Positions 7,436-15,157 are shown, numbered from the stretch's first letter. The stretch: 17,292 nt of DNA from JAJDGF01 sp031549325 (GCA_031549325.1 JAVBQA010000099.1:1-17292); one strand, 5' to 3'. Translations and numbers: made by a program. Notes: a model not told the origin generated them from the sequence alone.

Positions 7436-8365
7436 ATGCGTGCGGCGGTTCAGAACGCCCAGGCGGATTCTGTGAAGATGAATCGCATCAAACCTGGCAC
7501 AAACGCGTGCTTCCAAACGCTGTTTGTGCTGCTGGCGGCGATGTGTATATTGCCCGTCATCTTCGTGTTCATGATCTCGATCTCCTCGGAGCCATCCATA
7601 CGGCAGGTGGGGTATTCGCTGTTTCCCGTGGGTTTTTCAAACGCGGCGTATGCGTTCCTGTGGAACGAGCGCGGCACGATCCTGAACGCGTTCTTCATTT
7701 CAGCGCTCGTCACGCTGGTGGGCACGCTGATTGGGTTGTGCCTGACCACCACCATGGGGTATGTGCTGTCGCGCCCGGCGTTCCGGCTCAAGCGCTTCTT
7801 CTCCTGGGTGGTGTTCATCCCGATGATCTTTAACGGAGGCATGGTCGCAAGCTACGTGGTCGTGTCCAACATCCTGGGGCTTCGGGACACCGTGTGGGCG
7901 CTGATCCTGCCGCTGCTGGTGTCGTCGTTCAACATCATCGTGTGCAAGACGTTCTTTCAAAGCACCATCCCCGACAGCGTGATCGAATCGGCCAAGATTG
8001 ACGGCGCGTCGCAGCTGTTGATCTTTGCGCGGATCGTGCTGCCGATTTCAAAGCCGGTTTTGGCCACGATCGGGCTGTTTCTGACCTTTGGATATTGGAA
8101 CGACTGGTTCCAATCCTCGCTATACATCTCCAATGCCAAACTGGTCTCGCTGCAGGCGCTGCTGAACAACATGATGAAGATGCTGAGTTACATCGCCAAC
8201 AATCCAACCGCCGGGTTGTCGCTTCAGCAATACAAAAACGCCATGCCCAGTGAATCGGTGCGCATGGCCATCGCGATCGTGATCGTCATCCCCATCGCCT
8301 GCGCCTATCCGTTTTTCCAGAAATACTTCATTTCCGGATTGACGATTGGCGCGGTGAAGGGTTAG
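7436..8365 (+). CDS. Sugar ABC transporter permease, YtcP/AraQ-like
   Basis: This is the second membrane subunit of the importer, of the YtcP/LplC (carbohydrate ABC permease, CUT1) type. The 309-residue product has six likely helices near 26-48, 85-109, 122-143, 152-173, 208-220 and 276-293. The EAA loop lies at about 184-206, with ESAKIDGASQLLIFARIVLP as its core. The C-terminus GLTIGAVKG is typical of this family. ATG 7436 is preferred over ATG 7427 because the ribosome binding site GGGAGG ends at 7426, directly against the earlier ATG but nine bases from the later one. It heterodimerises with the LplB-like subunit, and the binding-protein gene follows after 38 bases. Confidence 0.95.
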   Translation: MRAAVQNAQADSVKMNRIKPGTNACFQTLFVLLAAMCILPVIFVFMISISSEPSIRQVGYSLFPVGFSNAAYAFLWNERGTILNAFFISALVTLVGTLIGLCLTTTMGYVLSRPAFRLKRFFSWVVFIPMIFNGGMVASYVVVSNILGLRDTVWALILPLLVSSFNIIVCKTFFQSTIPDSVIESAKIDGASQLLIFARIVLPISKPVLATIGLFLTFGYWNDWFQSSLYISNAKLVSLQALLNNMMKMLSYIANNPTAGLSLQQYKNAMPSESVRMAIAIVIVIPIACAYPFFQKYFISGLTIGAVKG

Positions 8366-8403
8366 CGATAATGGGAATTCATAAAAGCGGAGGAGAGGTT
8401 GGA

Positions 8404-9819
8404 ATGAAAAAGTTTCTGGCAATGCTTCTGGTCCTGTGTCTGCTCGTCGGGATGGGGAGCGCAATGGCGACCGCGCGCGCGGACGAGATCGTGAACCTGC
8501 GCTGGGTGATGGTTGGCCGCGGCATGCCCGCCAACTACGACGCCTGGAAAGAAAAGATCAACGCCTATCTGGCCGAGAAGATCGGCGTGAACATCGACGT
8601 CGAGGTGGTGGCCTGGGGCGACTGGGATAACCGCCGCAGCGTGATCGTCAACACCAACGAGCCGTTTGACATCCTGTTCGGCAACCAAGACGTGTACAAC
8701 GCCGATGTTCGCATGGGAGCGTTCCTGGACATCACCGATCTGCTCGCGGCCAACGCGCCCGGGCTGATGGAGCTGATTCCAGCCAGCTATTGGGACGCCT
8801 GCCGCATTAACGACCGAATCTACGCGGTGCCCACCTACAAGGATAGCTCGCAGAGCGAGTTTATCGTTTGGGATAAGAAGCTGGTGGACGAGCTGGGCAT
8901 GGACGTGAGCGGCGCCACCACGTTTGAAGCCATGACGCCCATCCTGACCGCCATCCACGAAAAGACCGGCGGCCCGGCGTTCCCGATGCAGAAGAATGGC
9001 GCGACCTACGTCAACTTCCTGTACGACCAGATGAACACGGGCCTGCCCGCGATCGGCGTTCGCTACGACGACGCCGAGGGCAAGGTGGTGGCGGTCTACG
9101 AGCAGCCCGACGTGATGGAAACCTTGACCACCATGCACGAGTGGTACAAGGCGGGCATCATCAACGCCGACGCCGCCACCAAGCCCGAAGATGACAACTA
9201 CAAGCCGTGCATGATCGCGCAGGGTTGGGCCGGCGCTGCCGTGACCACCTGGGGCCCGAACATGGGCGTTGAGGCGGTCGCGTACCAGTGGAAGGACACC
9301 GTCGTGTCCAATGACACCGTGCGCGGCTCCCTGAACAGCATCTCCGTGAACTGCGAGCACCCCGAAAAGGCGCTGGCGTTCCTGAACCTGATCAATACCG
9401 ACAGCTACGTGCGCGACTCGTTCTTCTACGGCCTGGAGGGCGACGACTGGGAGTACACCGCCGATGGCCGCGTGCATCGCAACAACGTGGATTGGTCGAT
9501 GGCGGGCTACACCCAGGGAACGTTCTTTAAAGTGACCCCGACCGACGACGTGGACTTCAACCAATGGGACGAGGTCAAGCAGCTGAACGAAGCCGCGAAG
9601 CCGTCCGTGCTGCTGGGCTTCACGTTTGATCCGACCAATGTCGCTGATAAGATCGCCAGCTGCTTCGAGATCTATCAGCGCTACAAGGGCGAGGTGCTGA
9701 CCGGTACCACCGACCCGGCTGTGAGCGTTCCCCAGATGATGGACGAGATGAAGGCCGCTGGGTTTGACGACATCGTGGCTGATGCGCAGGCGCAGGTCAG
9801 CGCGTTCCTGGCTAAGTAA
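8404..9819 (+). CDS. Extracellular sugar-binding protein of the ABC importer (DUF3502-type C-terminus)
   Basis: The 471-residue protein captures the oligosaccharide outside the cell for the two permeases. A signal peptide (Lys-Lys-Phe, then a Leu-rich core) ends in ATARA before Asp27, a signal peptidase I pattern. The mature part has the family-1 solute-binding fold with an aromatic-rich N-lobe. The last 75 or so residues (from VLLGFTFDPTNVADKIAS) match the DUF3502 region of LplA-like binding proteins. ATG 8404 is chosen because GGAGGAGAGG (8389-8398) lies before it. An in-frame ATG at 8371 would place charged residues before the signal peptide. The single Cys in the signal (residue 12, in LVLCLLV) is not a valid lipobox, which is unusual for a Gram-positive binding protein. 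Its distance from the preceding permease is 38 bases; a large hairpin follows it. Confidence 0.95.
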   Translation: MKKFLAMLLVLCLLVGMGSAMATARADEIVNLRWVMVGRGMPANYDAWKEKINAYLAEKIGVNIDVEVVAWGDWDNRRSVIVNTNEPFDILFGNQDVYNADVRMGAFLDITDLLAANAPGLMELIPASYWDACRINDRIYAVPTYKDSSQSEFIVWDKKLVDELGMDVSGATTFEAMTPILTAIHEKTGGPAFPMQKNGATYVNFLYDQMNTGLPAIGVRYDDAEGKVVAVYEQPDVMETLTTMHEWYKAGIINADAATKPEDDNYKPCMIAQGWAGAAVTTWGPNMGVEAVAYQWKDTVVSNDTVRGSLNSISVNCEHPEKALAFLNLINTDSYVRDSFFYGLEGDDWEYTADGRVHRNNVDWSMAGYTQGTFFKVTPTDDVDFNQWDEVKQLNEAAKPSVLLGFTFDPTNVADKIASCFEIYQRYKGEVLTGTTDPAVSVPQMMDEMKAAGFDDIVADAQAQVSAFLAK

Positions 9820-9845
9820 TCTCGAACCCTACCCATAACGGTTTT

Positions 9846-9894
9846 GCCCGCGCGAAACGGGACGCCTCCCGTGGCTCCCCCGCATCGCGCGGGC
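9846..9894 (+). other. Intercistronic compound hairpin between binding-protein and GH130 genes
   Basis: A perfect 10-base stem (GCCCGCGCGA at 9846-9855 with TCGCGCGGGC at 9885-9894) encloses a second perfect 6-base stem (ACGGGA at 9857-9862 with TCCCGT at 9867-9872, loop CGCC). No proper T-run follows, so a full terminator is unlikely. Such structures after a binding-protein gene often protect the upstream message or cause partial stopping, so that the binding protein is made in excess over the enzymes downstream. That role is inferred from position. Confidence 0.7.
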
Positions 9895-9930
9895 TTATCA
9901 CGCTTCATTTTGAAAGCGGAGGATGGCACG

Positions 9931-10917
9931 ATGGCAACAATCATAGGACGGGCGCTGCCCAACATCCCATGGCAGGACAAACCGAGAGGTGAGACGGCGC
10001 CCGTCTGGCGCTATGAAGCAAACCCCATCATTGGACGCAACGGGAATGCGCGCTCCAACAGTGTCTTTAACAGCGCGGTCGTGCCGTTTGAAGGCGGATT
10101 CGCGGGCGTGTTTCGCTGCGACAGCCGCTCCATCAGCATGGACATCTACCTCGGCCGCAGTGAAGACGGACTCGTCTGGAAGATCGAGGACGAACCGATG
10201 GTCTTTGAGGGGGCGGACGGAGAGATTCTGAACAAGGAATACCGCTACGATCCGCGCGTGTGCTTTTTGGAAGACCGGTATTATGTCACCTGGTGCAACG
10301 GCTACCACGGCCCGACCATCGGCGTGGCGTATACCTTTGACTTTAAGAAATTCGTGCAGCTGGAGAACGCGTTTCTGCCGTATAACCGCAACGGCGTGCT
10401 GTTTCCGCGAAAAATCCAGGGCAACTATATGATGATGAGCCGCCCGAGCGACACCGGGCACACGCCGTTTGGCGACATTTTCGTGAGCCAGAGTCCGGAC
10501 ATGGAGTTTTGGGGGCGTCACCGGTTCATGATGGGCACGATTCGCACCAACGAGTCGGCCTGGCAGAGCACAAAGATCGGGCCCGGCCCGATCCCGATCG
10601 AGATGGATGAGGGTTGGCTGCTGATCTATCACGGCGTGCTGACCAGCTGCAATGGCTATGTATACCGCATGGGCTGCGCGATTTTGGACAGGGATGAGCC
10701 GTGGAAGGTGAAGCACAGAAGCAAAGACTACATCCTAGCGCCGCACGCGCTGTATGAGTGCGTCGGCGATGTGCCCAATGTGGTGTTCCCGTGCGCCGCG
10801 CTCAGCGATTCAGCCACCGGCCGCATCGCGATCTATTACGGCTGTGCCGACACCGTAACGGGCCTGGCGTTCACAACGGTGGACGAGCTGGTATCTTTCA
10901 CCAAGGAGCATTCATAG
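9931..10917 (+). CDS. GH130 glycoside phosphorylase (probable beta-mannoside phosphorylase)
   Basis: GH130 enzymes phosphorolyse beta-mannosides to alpha-mannose-1-phosphate plus the remaining sugar. The 328-residue product has the five-bladed propeller family pattern: RSNSVFNSA near residue 41, RYDPRV with the likely proton-donor Asp107 at 105-110, a WCNGYHGPTIGVA stretch (121-133), and a probable phosphate site made of Arg160, Lys215 in KIGPGPIP and Tyr233-His234 in LLIYHGV. These residue roles are by analogy with characterised members. There is no signal peptide, so it acts in the cytoplasm on imported sugar. ATG 9931 is used because GGAGG (9918-9922) precedes it by eight bases; the earlier in-frame ATG 9844 lies in the hairpin. 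The partner sugar (GlcNAc, glucose or mannose) is not settled. The adjacent alpha-mannosidase, only one base downstream, favours Man-beta-1,4-GlcNAc. Confidence 0.92.
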   Translation: MATIIGRALPNIPWQDKPRGETAPVWRYEANPIIGRNGNARSNSVFNSAVVPFEGGFAGVFRCDSRSISMDIYLGRSEDGLVWKIEDEPMVFEGADGEILNKEYRYDPRVCFLEDRYYVTWCNGYHGPTIGVAYTFDFKKFVQLENAFLPYNRNGVLFPRKIQGNYMMMSRPSDTGHTPFGDIFVSQSPDMEFWGRHRFMMGTIRTNESAWQSTKIGPGPIPIEMDEGWLLIYHGVLTSCNGYVYRMGCAILDRDEPWKVKHRSKDYILAPHALYECVGDVPNVVFPCAALSDSATGRIAIYYGCADTVTGLAFTTVDELVSFTKEHS

Positions 10918-10918
10918 C

Positions 10919-13900
10919 ATGGAGTTTTTGGACAAGCGGGTCTTGGGAATTGCCGAGGAGCTCAAGAAGCTAAGCGTGCGCCAAAAGCGGCGCATCGACG
11001 CTTGGCAGTATAAGCGCGGCAACTTTGTGCATCCGGAGGACGCGCTGCGGGACGCTGAGCCGTTTGAGGCGTTCGACGCGCGCGGCATGCACTGGTACGG
11101 CCCGGACGGGCACTACTGGTTCCGCTGCGCGTGCGCGGTTTCGGACGAATTTGATGGCAAGCCGCTGTTGCTGCATCTGGCCACGCAGATCGAGGAATGG
11201 GACGACGGAAAGAACCCGCAGTTCCTGGTGTTTGTGGATGGCCAGCCGGTACAGGGGATCGACATGAACCATCGGGACGTGCTGCTGACGCGCTCGGCGA
11301 AGCGGGGGCAGGCTTTCTTGCTGGAGCTTCAGGCGTACACCGGCACGCTGCACGCCGAGTTCAGCCTGCTGGCCGATCTGCGCGAAGTGGATCCGGAGAT
11401 CGAGGGGCTGTATTACGACCTATATGTGCCGCTGTCCGCTTTTGCCCGCATGGACGCGGCGAGCTTTGCTCGCATGGACCTTCTGCGCGTGCTCAATGAA
11501 GCGGTCAACATGCTGGATCTGAGGGCGCCGTATTCGGAGGCGTTTTTTGCGTCGGTGCGCGACGCGCGCGAATACTTGAAGCTGCACCTGTATCAGCAGC
11601 TGGGCGGCCATGATGAGGTGATCGCCAGCTGCATCGGGCACACCCACATCGACGTGGCCTGGTGGTGGACGGTGGAGCAGACGCGCGAGAAGGTGGGCAG
11701 GAGCTTCGCCACGGTGCTCAAACTGATGGATGAGTATCCGGGGTACAGGTTTATGTCCAGCCAGCCGCAGCTCTACGTGTTTCTGAAGCAGCGCTATCCG
11801 GAACTCTACGAAGGGGTCAAGGCGCGGATCCGCGAGGGGCGCTGGGAGCCGGAGGGCGGCATGTGGGTGGAGGCCGACTGCAACCTGACGTCAGGCGAAA
11901 GTCTGGTCAGGCAGTTCCTTTATGGCAAGCGTTTCTTCCGGGACGAGTTCGGCGTCGACAACCGCATCCTGTGGTTGCCGGATGTGTTCGGGTATTCGGG
12001 CGCGCTGCCGCAGATCATGAAGGGGTGCGGCATCGACTACTTCATGACCACAAAGCTGGCTTGGAACCAGTTCAACAAATTCCCAAACGACACGTTTCTG
12101 TGGCGCGGCATTGACGGCACCGAGATCCTGACGCACCTGGTTACCACGCTGGGCGTCGGCCAGGACGAGGCGAACTTTTTCACCACCTACAACGGCATGC
12201 TGCACCCGGACGCCATCATTGGCGGCTGGAAGCGGTACCAGAACAAGGACATCAACAATGACATTCTGGTAGCCTTCGGATACGGAGATGGCGGCGGTGG
12301 TCCGACGCGCGAGATGCTGGAGCACTCGGCGCGGTTGGAGCGGGGTATCGTGGGCATTCCCAAGGTGCGGCAGGTGTTTGCGCGCACGTATTTCGACGAG
12401 CTGGCGCAGCGCGTTCGGAACAATCGGCGCCTGGCCACGTGGGAGGGCGAGCTGTACTTCGAGTACCACCGCGGCACCTACACGTCCATGGCGCGCAACA
12501 AGCGATCCAATCGCAAGGCCGAACTGCACATGATGGATCTGGAGCTGCTGTCCATCCTGGCTGAGGCGCATGTGCCCTATCCGGTGGATGCGCTCGAGGA
12601 CATGTGGAAACTGATTCTGCTCAACCAGTTTCACGACATCCTGCCCGGGTCGTCCATTCGCGAGGTGTATGAAGTCACCAGTCGCGAGTACGCAGGGCTA
12701 GAGCTGAAGATTGCGATGATGGAAGCTGAGCGCATGCGGGCGCTGTGCGCGCCGGGCGGGAACATCACGGTGTTCAACACAAAGGGCTTTGAGAGCGATG
12801 AGATCGTTTCGCTGGGCGACTGCGCTTTTGACGCGCTGCAAGACGGCGAGGGAAACCGCTATCCCGTTCAGCGCGCGCAGGATGAGGCGTTTGTCTATCT
12901 GCCCAATCTGCCCGCCAAAGGGTATCAGGTGTTCACTCCTGTGGCTGGGATCGATGCGCCCAAATCACCTTTCACGCTCGAGGGCAGCCGCCTGGACACA
13001 CCGTTCTATGTGGCTGAGTTTGACGAGTGCGGCCTGTTTACGCGGCTGTATGACAAGCAGAACGAGCGCGAGGTGCTGCAGAGCGGGCAGCGCGGCAACC
13101 TGCTGCGCATGTACGAGGACAAGCCCATCTATTACGACAACTGGGACATCGACATCTATTACACAGAGAAGTACTGGGACGCAACAGCCGTGTCGCGCTT
13201 CGAGTGGACCGAGCTGAGCGCGATCCGCGCGACGCTCGAAATCGAGCGAGAGATTAGCAGCTCGGTGATCCGTCAGCGCATCCATTTTTACGCCCACAGC
13301 CGCCGGATCGACTTTGACACGTTTGTGGACTGGAAGGAGCACCAGCACCTGCTGAAGGCGCTGTTCCCGGTGGATGTACACACAGACGAGGCCACGTTTG
13401 AAATCCAGTTCGGTAACCTTACGCGCAAGACGCATCAGAACACCAGCTGGGATGTGGCGCGGTTTGAGAGCTGCGGCCAGAAGTGGATGGATCTGTCCGA
13501 AGGCCATTACGGCGTGAGCCTGCTGAACGACTGCAAGTATGGGCACTCGGTCAAGGACAGCACAATCGCGCTGACGCTGATCAAGTCGGGCATCGAGCCC
13601 AATCCCGTCACCGATCAGGAGCAGCATGTGTTCACTTACGCCCTGCTTCCGCACGCCGGCGGTTGGCGTGACGCGGGCACCATACGGCAGGCTTACGCGC
13701 TCAACCAGCCCGCGCTCGTCGCAAAGGGAGGCGCGGCGGGCACGCGCTTCTCGCTGGCTTCGGTGGATCGGTCAAACGTCGTGCTGGAGACCATCAAGCG
13801 CGCGGAGGATGGCGATGGCTGCATCGTCAGGCTGTATGAAGCGCACAACGCAAGGACTCGGGCGACGCTGCGCTGGAATCTTCCGATCGCGTCCATCGAG

Positions 13901-14011
13901 GAGTGTAACCTTATCGAGCAGCCTATAGGCGATTGCGCCTTCCAGGGGCGTGAGTTGGCGTTTGAAATCAAGCCATACGAGATCAAGACATTCCGGATCC
14001 GTTCCTGTTGA
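10919..14011 (+). CDS. GH38 alpha-mannosidase, cytoplasmic
   Basis: This zinc-dependent retaining enzyme removes alpha-linked mannose. The 1030-residue product is in the usual range for bacterial GH38 proteins. An N-terminal beta-rich domain (about 1-230) precedes the catalytic domain. Zinc ligands appear as His243 and Asp245 in HTHIDVAWWW, the nucleophile Asp355 in LPDVFGYSG and His517 in EYHRGTYTS. The middle helical domain follows, with NQFHDILPGSSI at about 569-580, and then long C-terminal beta domains (about 640-1030). Assignment of the ligands is by analogy with Golgi mannosidase II. There is no signal peptide. The start lies one base after the GH130 stop and its ribosome binding site AAGGAG (10903-10908) is inside the GH130 gene, so translation is probably coupled. 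It would strip alpha-mannose from imported oligosaccharides to expose the beta-mannoside for GH130. Linkage preference cannot be read from the sequence. Confidence 0.97.
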   Translation: MEFLDKRVLGIAEELKKLSVRQKRRIDAWQYKRGNFVHPEDALRDAEPFEAFDARGMHWYGPDGHYWFRCACAVSDEFDGKPLLLHLATQIEEWDDGKNPQFLVFVDGQPVQGIDMNHRDVLLTRSAKRGQAFLLELQAYTGTLHAEFSLLADLREVDPEIEGLYYDLYVPLSAFARMDAASFARMDLLRVLNEAVNMLDLRAPYSEAFFASVRDAREYLKLHLYQQLGGHDEVIASCIGHTHIDVAWWWTVEQTREKVGRSFATVLKLMDEYPGYRFMSSQPQLYVFLKQRYPELYEGVKARIREGRWEPEGGMWVEADCNLTSGESLVRQFLYGKRFFRDEFGVDNRILWLPDVFGYSGALPQIMKGCGIDYFMTTKLAWNQFNKFPNDTFLWRGIDGTEILTHLVTTLGVGQDEANFFTTYNGMLHPDAIIGGWKRYQNKDINNDILVAFGYGDGGGGPTREMLEHSARLERGIVGIPKVRQVFARTYFDELAQRVRNNRRLATWEGELYFEYHRGTYTSMARNKRSNRKAELHMMDLELLSILAEAHVPYPVDALEDMWKLILLNQFHDILPGSSIREVYEVTSREYAGLELKIAMMEAERMRALCAPGGNITVFNTKGFESDEIVSLGDCAFDALQDGEGNRYPVQRAQDEAFVYLPNLPAKGYQVFTPVAGIDAPKSPFTLEGSRLDTPFYVAEFDECGLFTRLYDKQNEREVLQSGQRGNLLRMYEDKPIYYDNWDIDIYYTEKYWDATAVSRFEWTELSAIRATLEIEREISSSVIRQRIHFYAHSRRIDFDTFVDWKEHQHLLKALFPVDVHTDEATFEIQFGNLTRKTHQNTSWDVARFESCGQKWMDLSEGHYGVSLLNDCKYGHSVKDSTIALTLIKSGIEPNPVTDQEQHVFTYALLPHAGGWRDAGTIRQAYALNQPALVAKGGAAGTRFSLASVDRSNVVLETIKRAEDGDGCIVRLYEAHNARTRATLRWNLPIASIEECNLIEQPIGDCAFQGRELAFEIKPYEIKTFRIRSC

Positions 14012-14028
14012 GCGGTGGTTCGGATGGC

Positions 14029-14069
14029 GAGAGGGGCCCTGTAAGCGCCATGCTTTCAGGACCCCTCTC
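14029..14069 (+). terminator. Strong hairpin after the mannosidase gene (possible terminator without T-run)
   Basis: GAGAGGGGCCCTG (14029-14041) pairs with CAGGACCCCTCTC (14057-14069) with one mismatch, and AAGC/GCTT inside the loop extends it. It begins 17 bases after the GH38 stop. The bases after the stem are CGTACAAAAAC, so there is no T-run on the plus strand. It more likely marks or protects the 3' end of the operon message than acts as a textbook intrinsic terminator. Confidence 0.45.
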
Positions 14070-14073
14070 CGTA

Positions 14074-14100
14074 CAAAAACCACCGGCTGTGCCGATGGTT
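14074..14100 (-). terminator. Intrinsic terminator for the minus-strand small gene
   Basis: Read on the minus strand, AACCATCGGC (14100-14091), loop ACA and GCCGGTGGTT (14087-14078) form a 10-base stem with one mismatch. The stem runs straight into a T-run (14079-14075). This is a classical intrinsic terminator pointing toward the mannosidase gene. It lies about 140 bases after the stop of the minus-strand small gene. Confidence 0.65.
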
Positions 14101-14238
14101 CAGTGTGAGTGAGATTGCGCGGTTGAACAAAAGCCGCCGCGCGAGAAATCAGCTCCTCCGCGTTTTCAAACGGTCCCAAGCGCAGGGATGGATGCCTAAG
14201 CGCAGGCGAAGTATTGTCTGCGTTATAATCCGTTTGCC
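14101..14238. other. Short intergenic stretch, probable 3' untranslated region
   Basis: No convincing gene is visible. A 9-base direct repeat AAGCGCAGG occurs at 14178-14186 and 14198-14206. A plus-strand TATAAT at 14224-14229 has no usable -35 and leads into the antisense of the small gene. The stretch probably is the 3' untranslated part of the small minus-strand message before its terminator. Confidence 0.4.
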
Positions 14239-14466
14239 CTAATAAACCGAAGTGGACGTCAGGTCGACCTTGACGCCATTGTCGCGGGTCCGGGTCAGCT
14301 TGGCCTTGCCGCCGTCTCCGTCTTCGATGCTCATCTTCTCGATGCCGTACGTGTTGAAGAACGCGATGACTTCGTTTTCTACGAAGTGCGGCCAGTTCTG
14401 CACCTTTTTTTTCTTCGAATCCTCGTTCATGAATTGCTCGATGGACTTGTTCTCGTTGTCGTTCAT
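14239..14466 (-). CDS. Small uncharacterised protein, 75 residues
   Basis: I do not recognise this protein. ATG 14466 is chosen because AGGAGG (14478-14473) lies at proper spacing on the minus strand, which also gives a better start than the in-frame ATG at 14496. The N-terminal third is highly charged and probably flexible (Asn, Glu, Asp, then a KKKK run at about 19-22). Residues about 24-75 look folded: an amphipathic helix (VENEVIAFFNTYG), then short strands (KMSIEDG, KAKLTRT, VKVDLTSTSVY) with Gly/Asp turns. There is no signal peptide, membrane helix or Cys. Both neighbours are on the opposite strand and it has its own terminator, so it is a separate transcription unit. The clear ribosome binding site and terminator support a real gene. 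Its role is unknown; a small regulatory or nucleic-acid-associated protein is one guess. Confidence 0.65.
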   Translation of the reverse strand: MNDNENKSIEQFMNEDSKKKKVQNWPHFVENEVIAFFNTYGIEKMSIEDGDGGKAKLTRTRDNGVKVDLTSTSVY

Positions 14467-14672
14467 GTTGTGCCTCCTGAATGTAGTGCGCGGCAAAGCC
14501 GCAGATCCATATCATACAAAATCGGTGCAGAATGTATCCACCGGAATTGTGTTAACCATGCGGCCAGCTCCCTTGTGTCCGTCGGCAGCCATGCGCGCTG
14601 GTCATCAGAACCTCGGAGGCTCAATTGTCCGGGCTTTCCAGAATAATTACCAGCGCGGTGGACGGCGGGCGC

Positions 14673-14701
14673 TTGTTTCTTCCAGCCTGATACCCTATAA
14701 T
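14673..14701 (+). promoter_or_regulatory. Promoter of the HxlR-GH112 operon
   Basis: TTGTTT (14673-14678) and a perfect TATAAT (14696-14701) are 17 bases apart. Transcription would start near 14708, giving a leader of about 70 bases before the HxlR start at 14781. Confidence 0.65.
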
Positions 14702-14705
14702 GGTA
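14691..14705. promoter_or_regulatory. Candidate HxlR-type operator over the -10 box
   Basis: TACC (14691-14694) and GGTA (14702-14705) form an inverted repeat with seven bases between, straddling the TATAAT. HxlR regulators of the YodB group are known to bind TACT-N7-AGTA-like boxes, and the geometry here is the same. A second GGTA-containing palindrome, ATGGT-A-ACCAT, lies at 14756-14766. The arms are short, so chance cannot be excluded. Confidence 0.35.
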
Positions 14706-14780
14706 GTGTCAGTTTGGTTCGCTGGGCAAGCGCCATTTCTGAATCCAGGTATCCGATGGTAACCATTAGGGGGTCTTAGC

Positions 14781-15122
14781 ATGTTGGCAAAGAGGGAGCT
14801 GCCGCCTTGCCCGGTGGCGACCGCGCTGGAGATGATCGGCAACAAATGGAAGATCCTGATTCTGCGCGACTTGCTCTCCGGCACGAGGCGCTTTGGCGAG
14901 CTGCGGAAGAGCGTGGCGGGCATCAGCCAGAAGGTGCTGACCGACAACCTGCGCGCTATGGAGCAGGATGGCCTGCTCAGCCGGGCGGTGTTCGCTGAGG
15001 TGCCGCCTCGGGTGGAATACACTTTGACGGAGCTGGGCGAGTCGCTGCGGCCAGTCGTCGACATGCTGGCTGCGTGGGGCAGCGCTTACAAGCGGAAGGT
15101 GCAGGGCGGGGATCCGGCCTGA
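14781..15122 (+). CDS. HxlR-family winged-helix transcriptional regulator
   Basis: The 113-residue product is a full-length HxlR/YodB-type regulator. The family signature CPVATALEMIGNKWKILILR (10-29) is followed by LRDLLSGTRRFGELRKSVAGI, the recognition helix SQKVLTDNLRAMEQDGLL, and the wing with PPRVEYTLTELG (75-86). It has a single Cys, at residue 10, the place where members such as YodB and HypR carry their redox- or electrophile-sensing thiol. ATG 14781 follows AGGGGG (14768-14773). It lies 35 bases upstream of the GH112 phosphorylase gene on the same strand, so the two probably share a transcript and the regulator may control itself and the phosphorylase. What it senses is unknown; several HxlR proteins have no known link to oxidation. 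Confidence 0.95.
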   Translation: MLAKRELPPCPVATALEMIGNKWKILILRDLLSGTRRFGELRKSVAGISQKVLTDNLRAMEQDGLLSRAVFAEVPPRVEYTLTELGESLRPVVDMLAAWGSAYKRKVQGGDPA

Positions 15123-15157
15123 CGTTCAAAACGAGGTTTTTTTAAGGAGGACAACCA

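Larger units (their letters stand above)
14467..14780. promoter_or_regulatory. 314-base divergent intergenic region
   Basis: The region separates the minus-strand small gene from the HxlR gene and holds no convincing ORF. Near the small gene there is a ribosome binding site and a short hairpin (GCGGC at 14490-14494 with GCCGC at 14498-14502). A weak minus-strand -10, TATGAT (14516-14511), has only a poor -35. The right half carries the HxlR-gene promoter and its inverted repeats. I see nothing else of note between about 14520 and 14670. Confidence 0.5.

Noticed and set aside
8371..8403. Earlier start for the sugar-binding protein
   Set aside because: It would add charged residues before the signal peptide and include the actual ribosome binding site in the coding region.
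9844..9930. Earlier start for the GH130 gene
   Set aside because: This segment encodes a Pro/Arg-rich stretch inside the intercistronic hairpin and has no ribosome binding site. ATG 9931 has one.
14224..14229. Plus-strand TATAAT after the mannosidase gene
   Set aside because: There is no -35 at 16-18 bases, no extended -10, and no plus-strand gene follows within reach.
13772..14515. Minus-strand open frame overlapping the end of GH38 and the small gene in another frame
   Set aside because: It runs through the terminator hairpins and covers the mannosidase coding end. The alternative frame (14466-14239) has the ribosome binding site and a natural composition.
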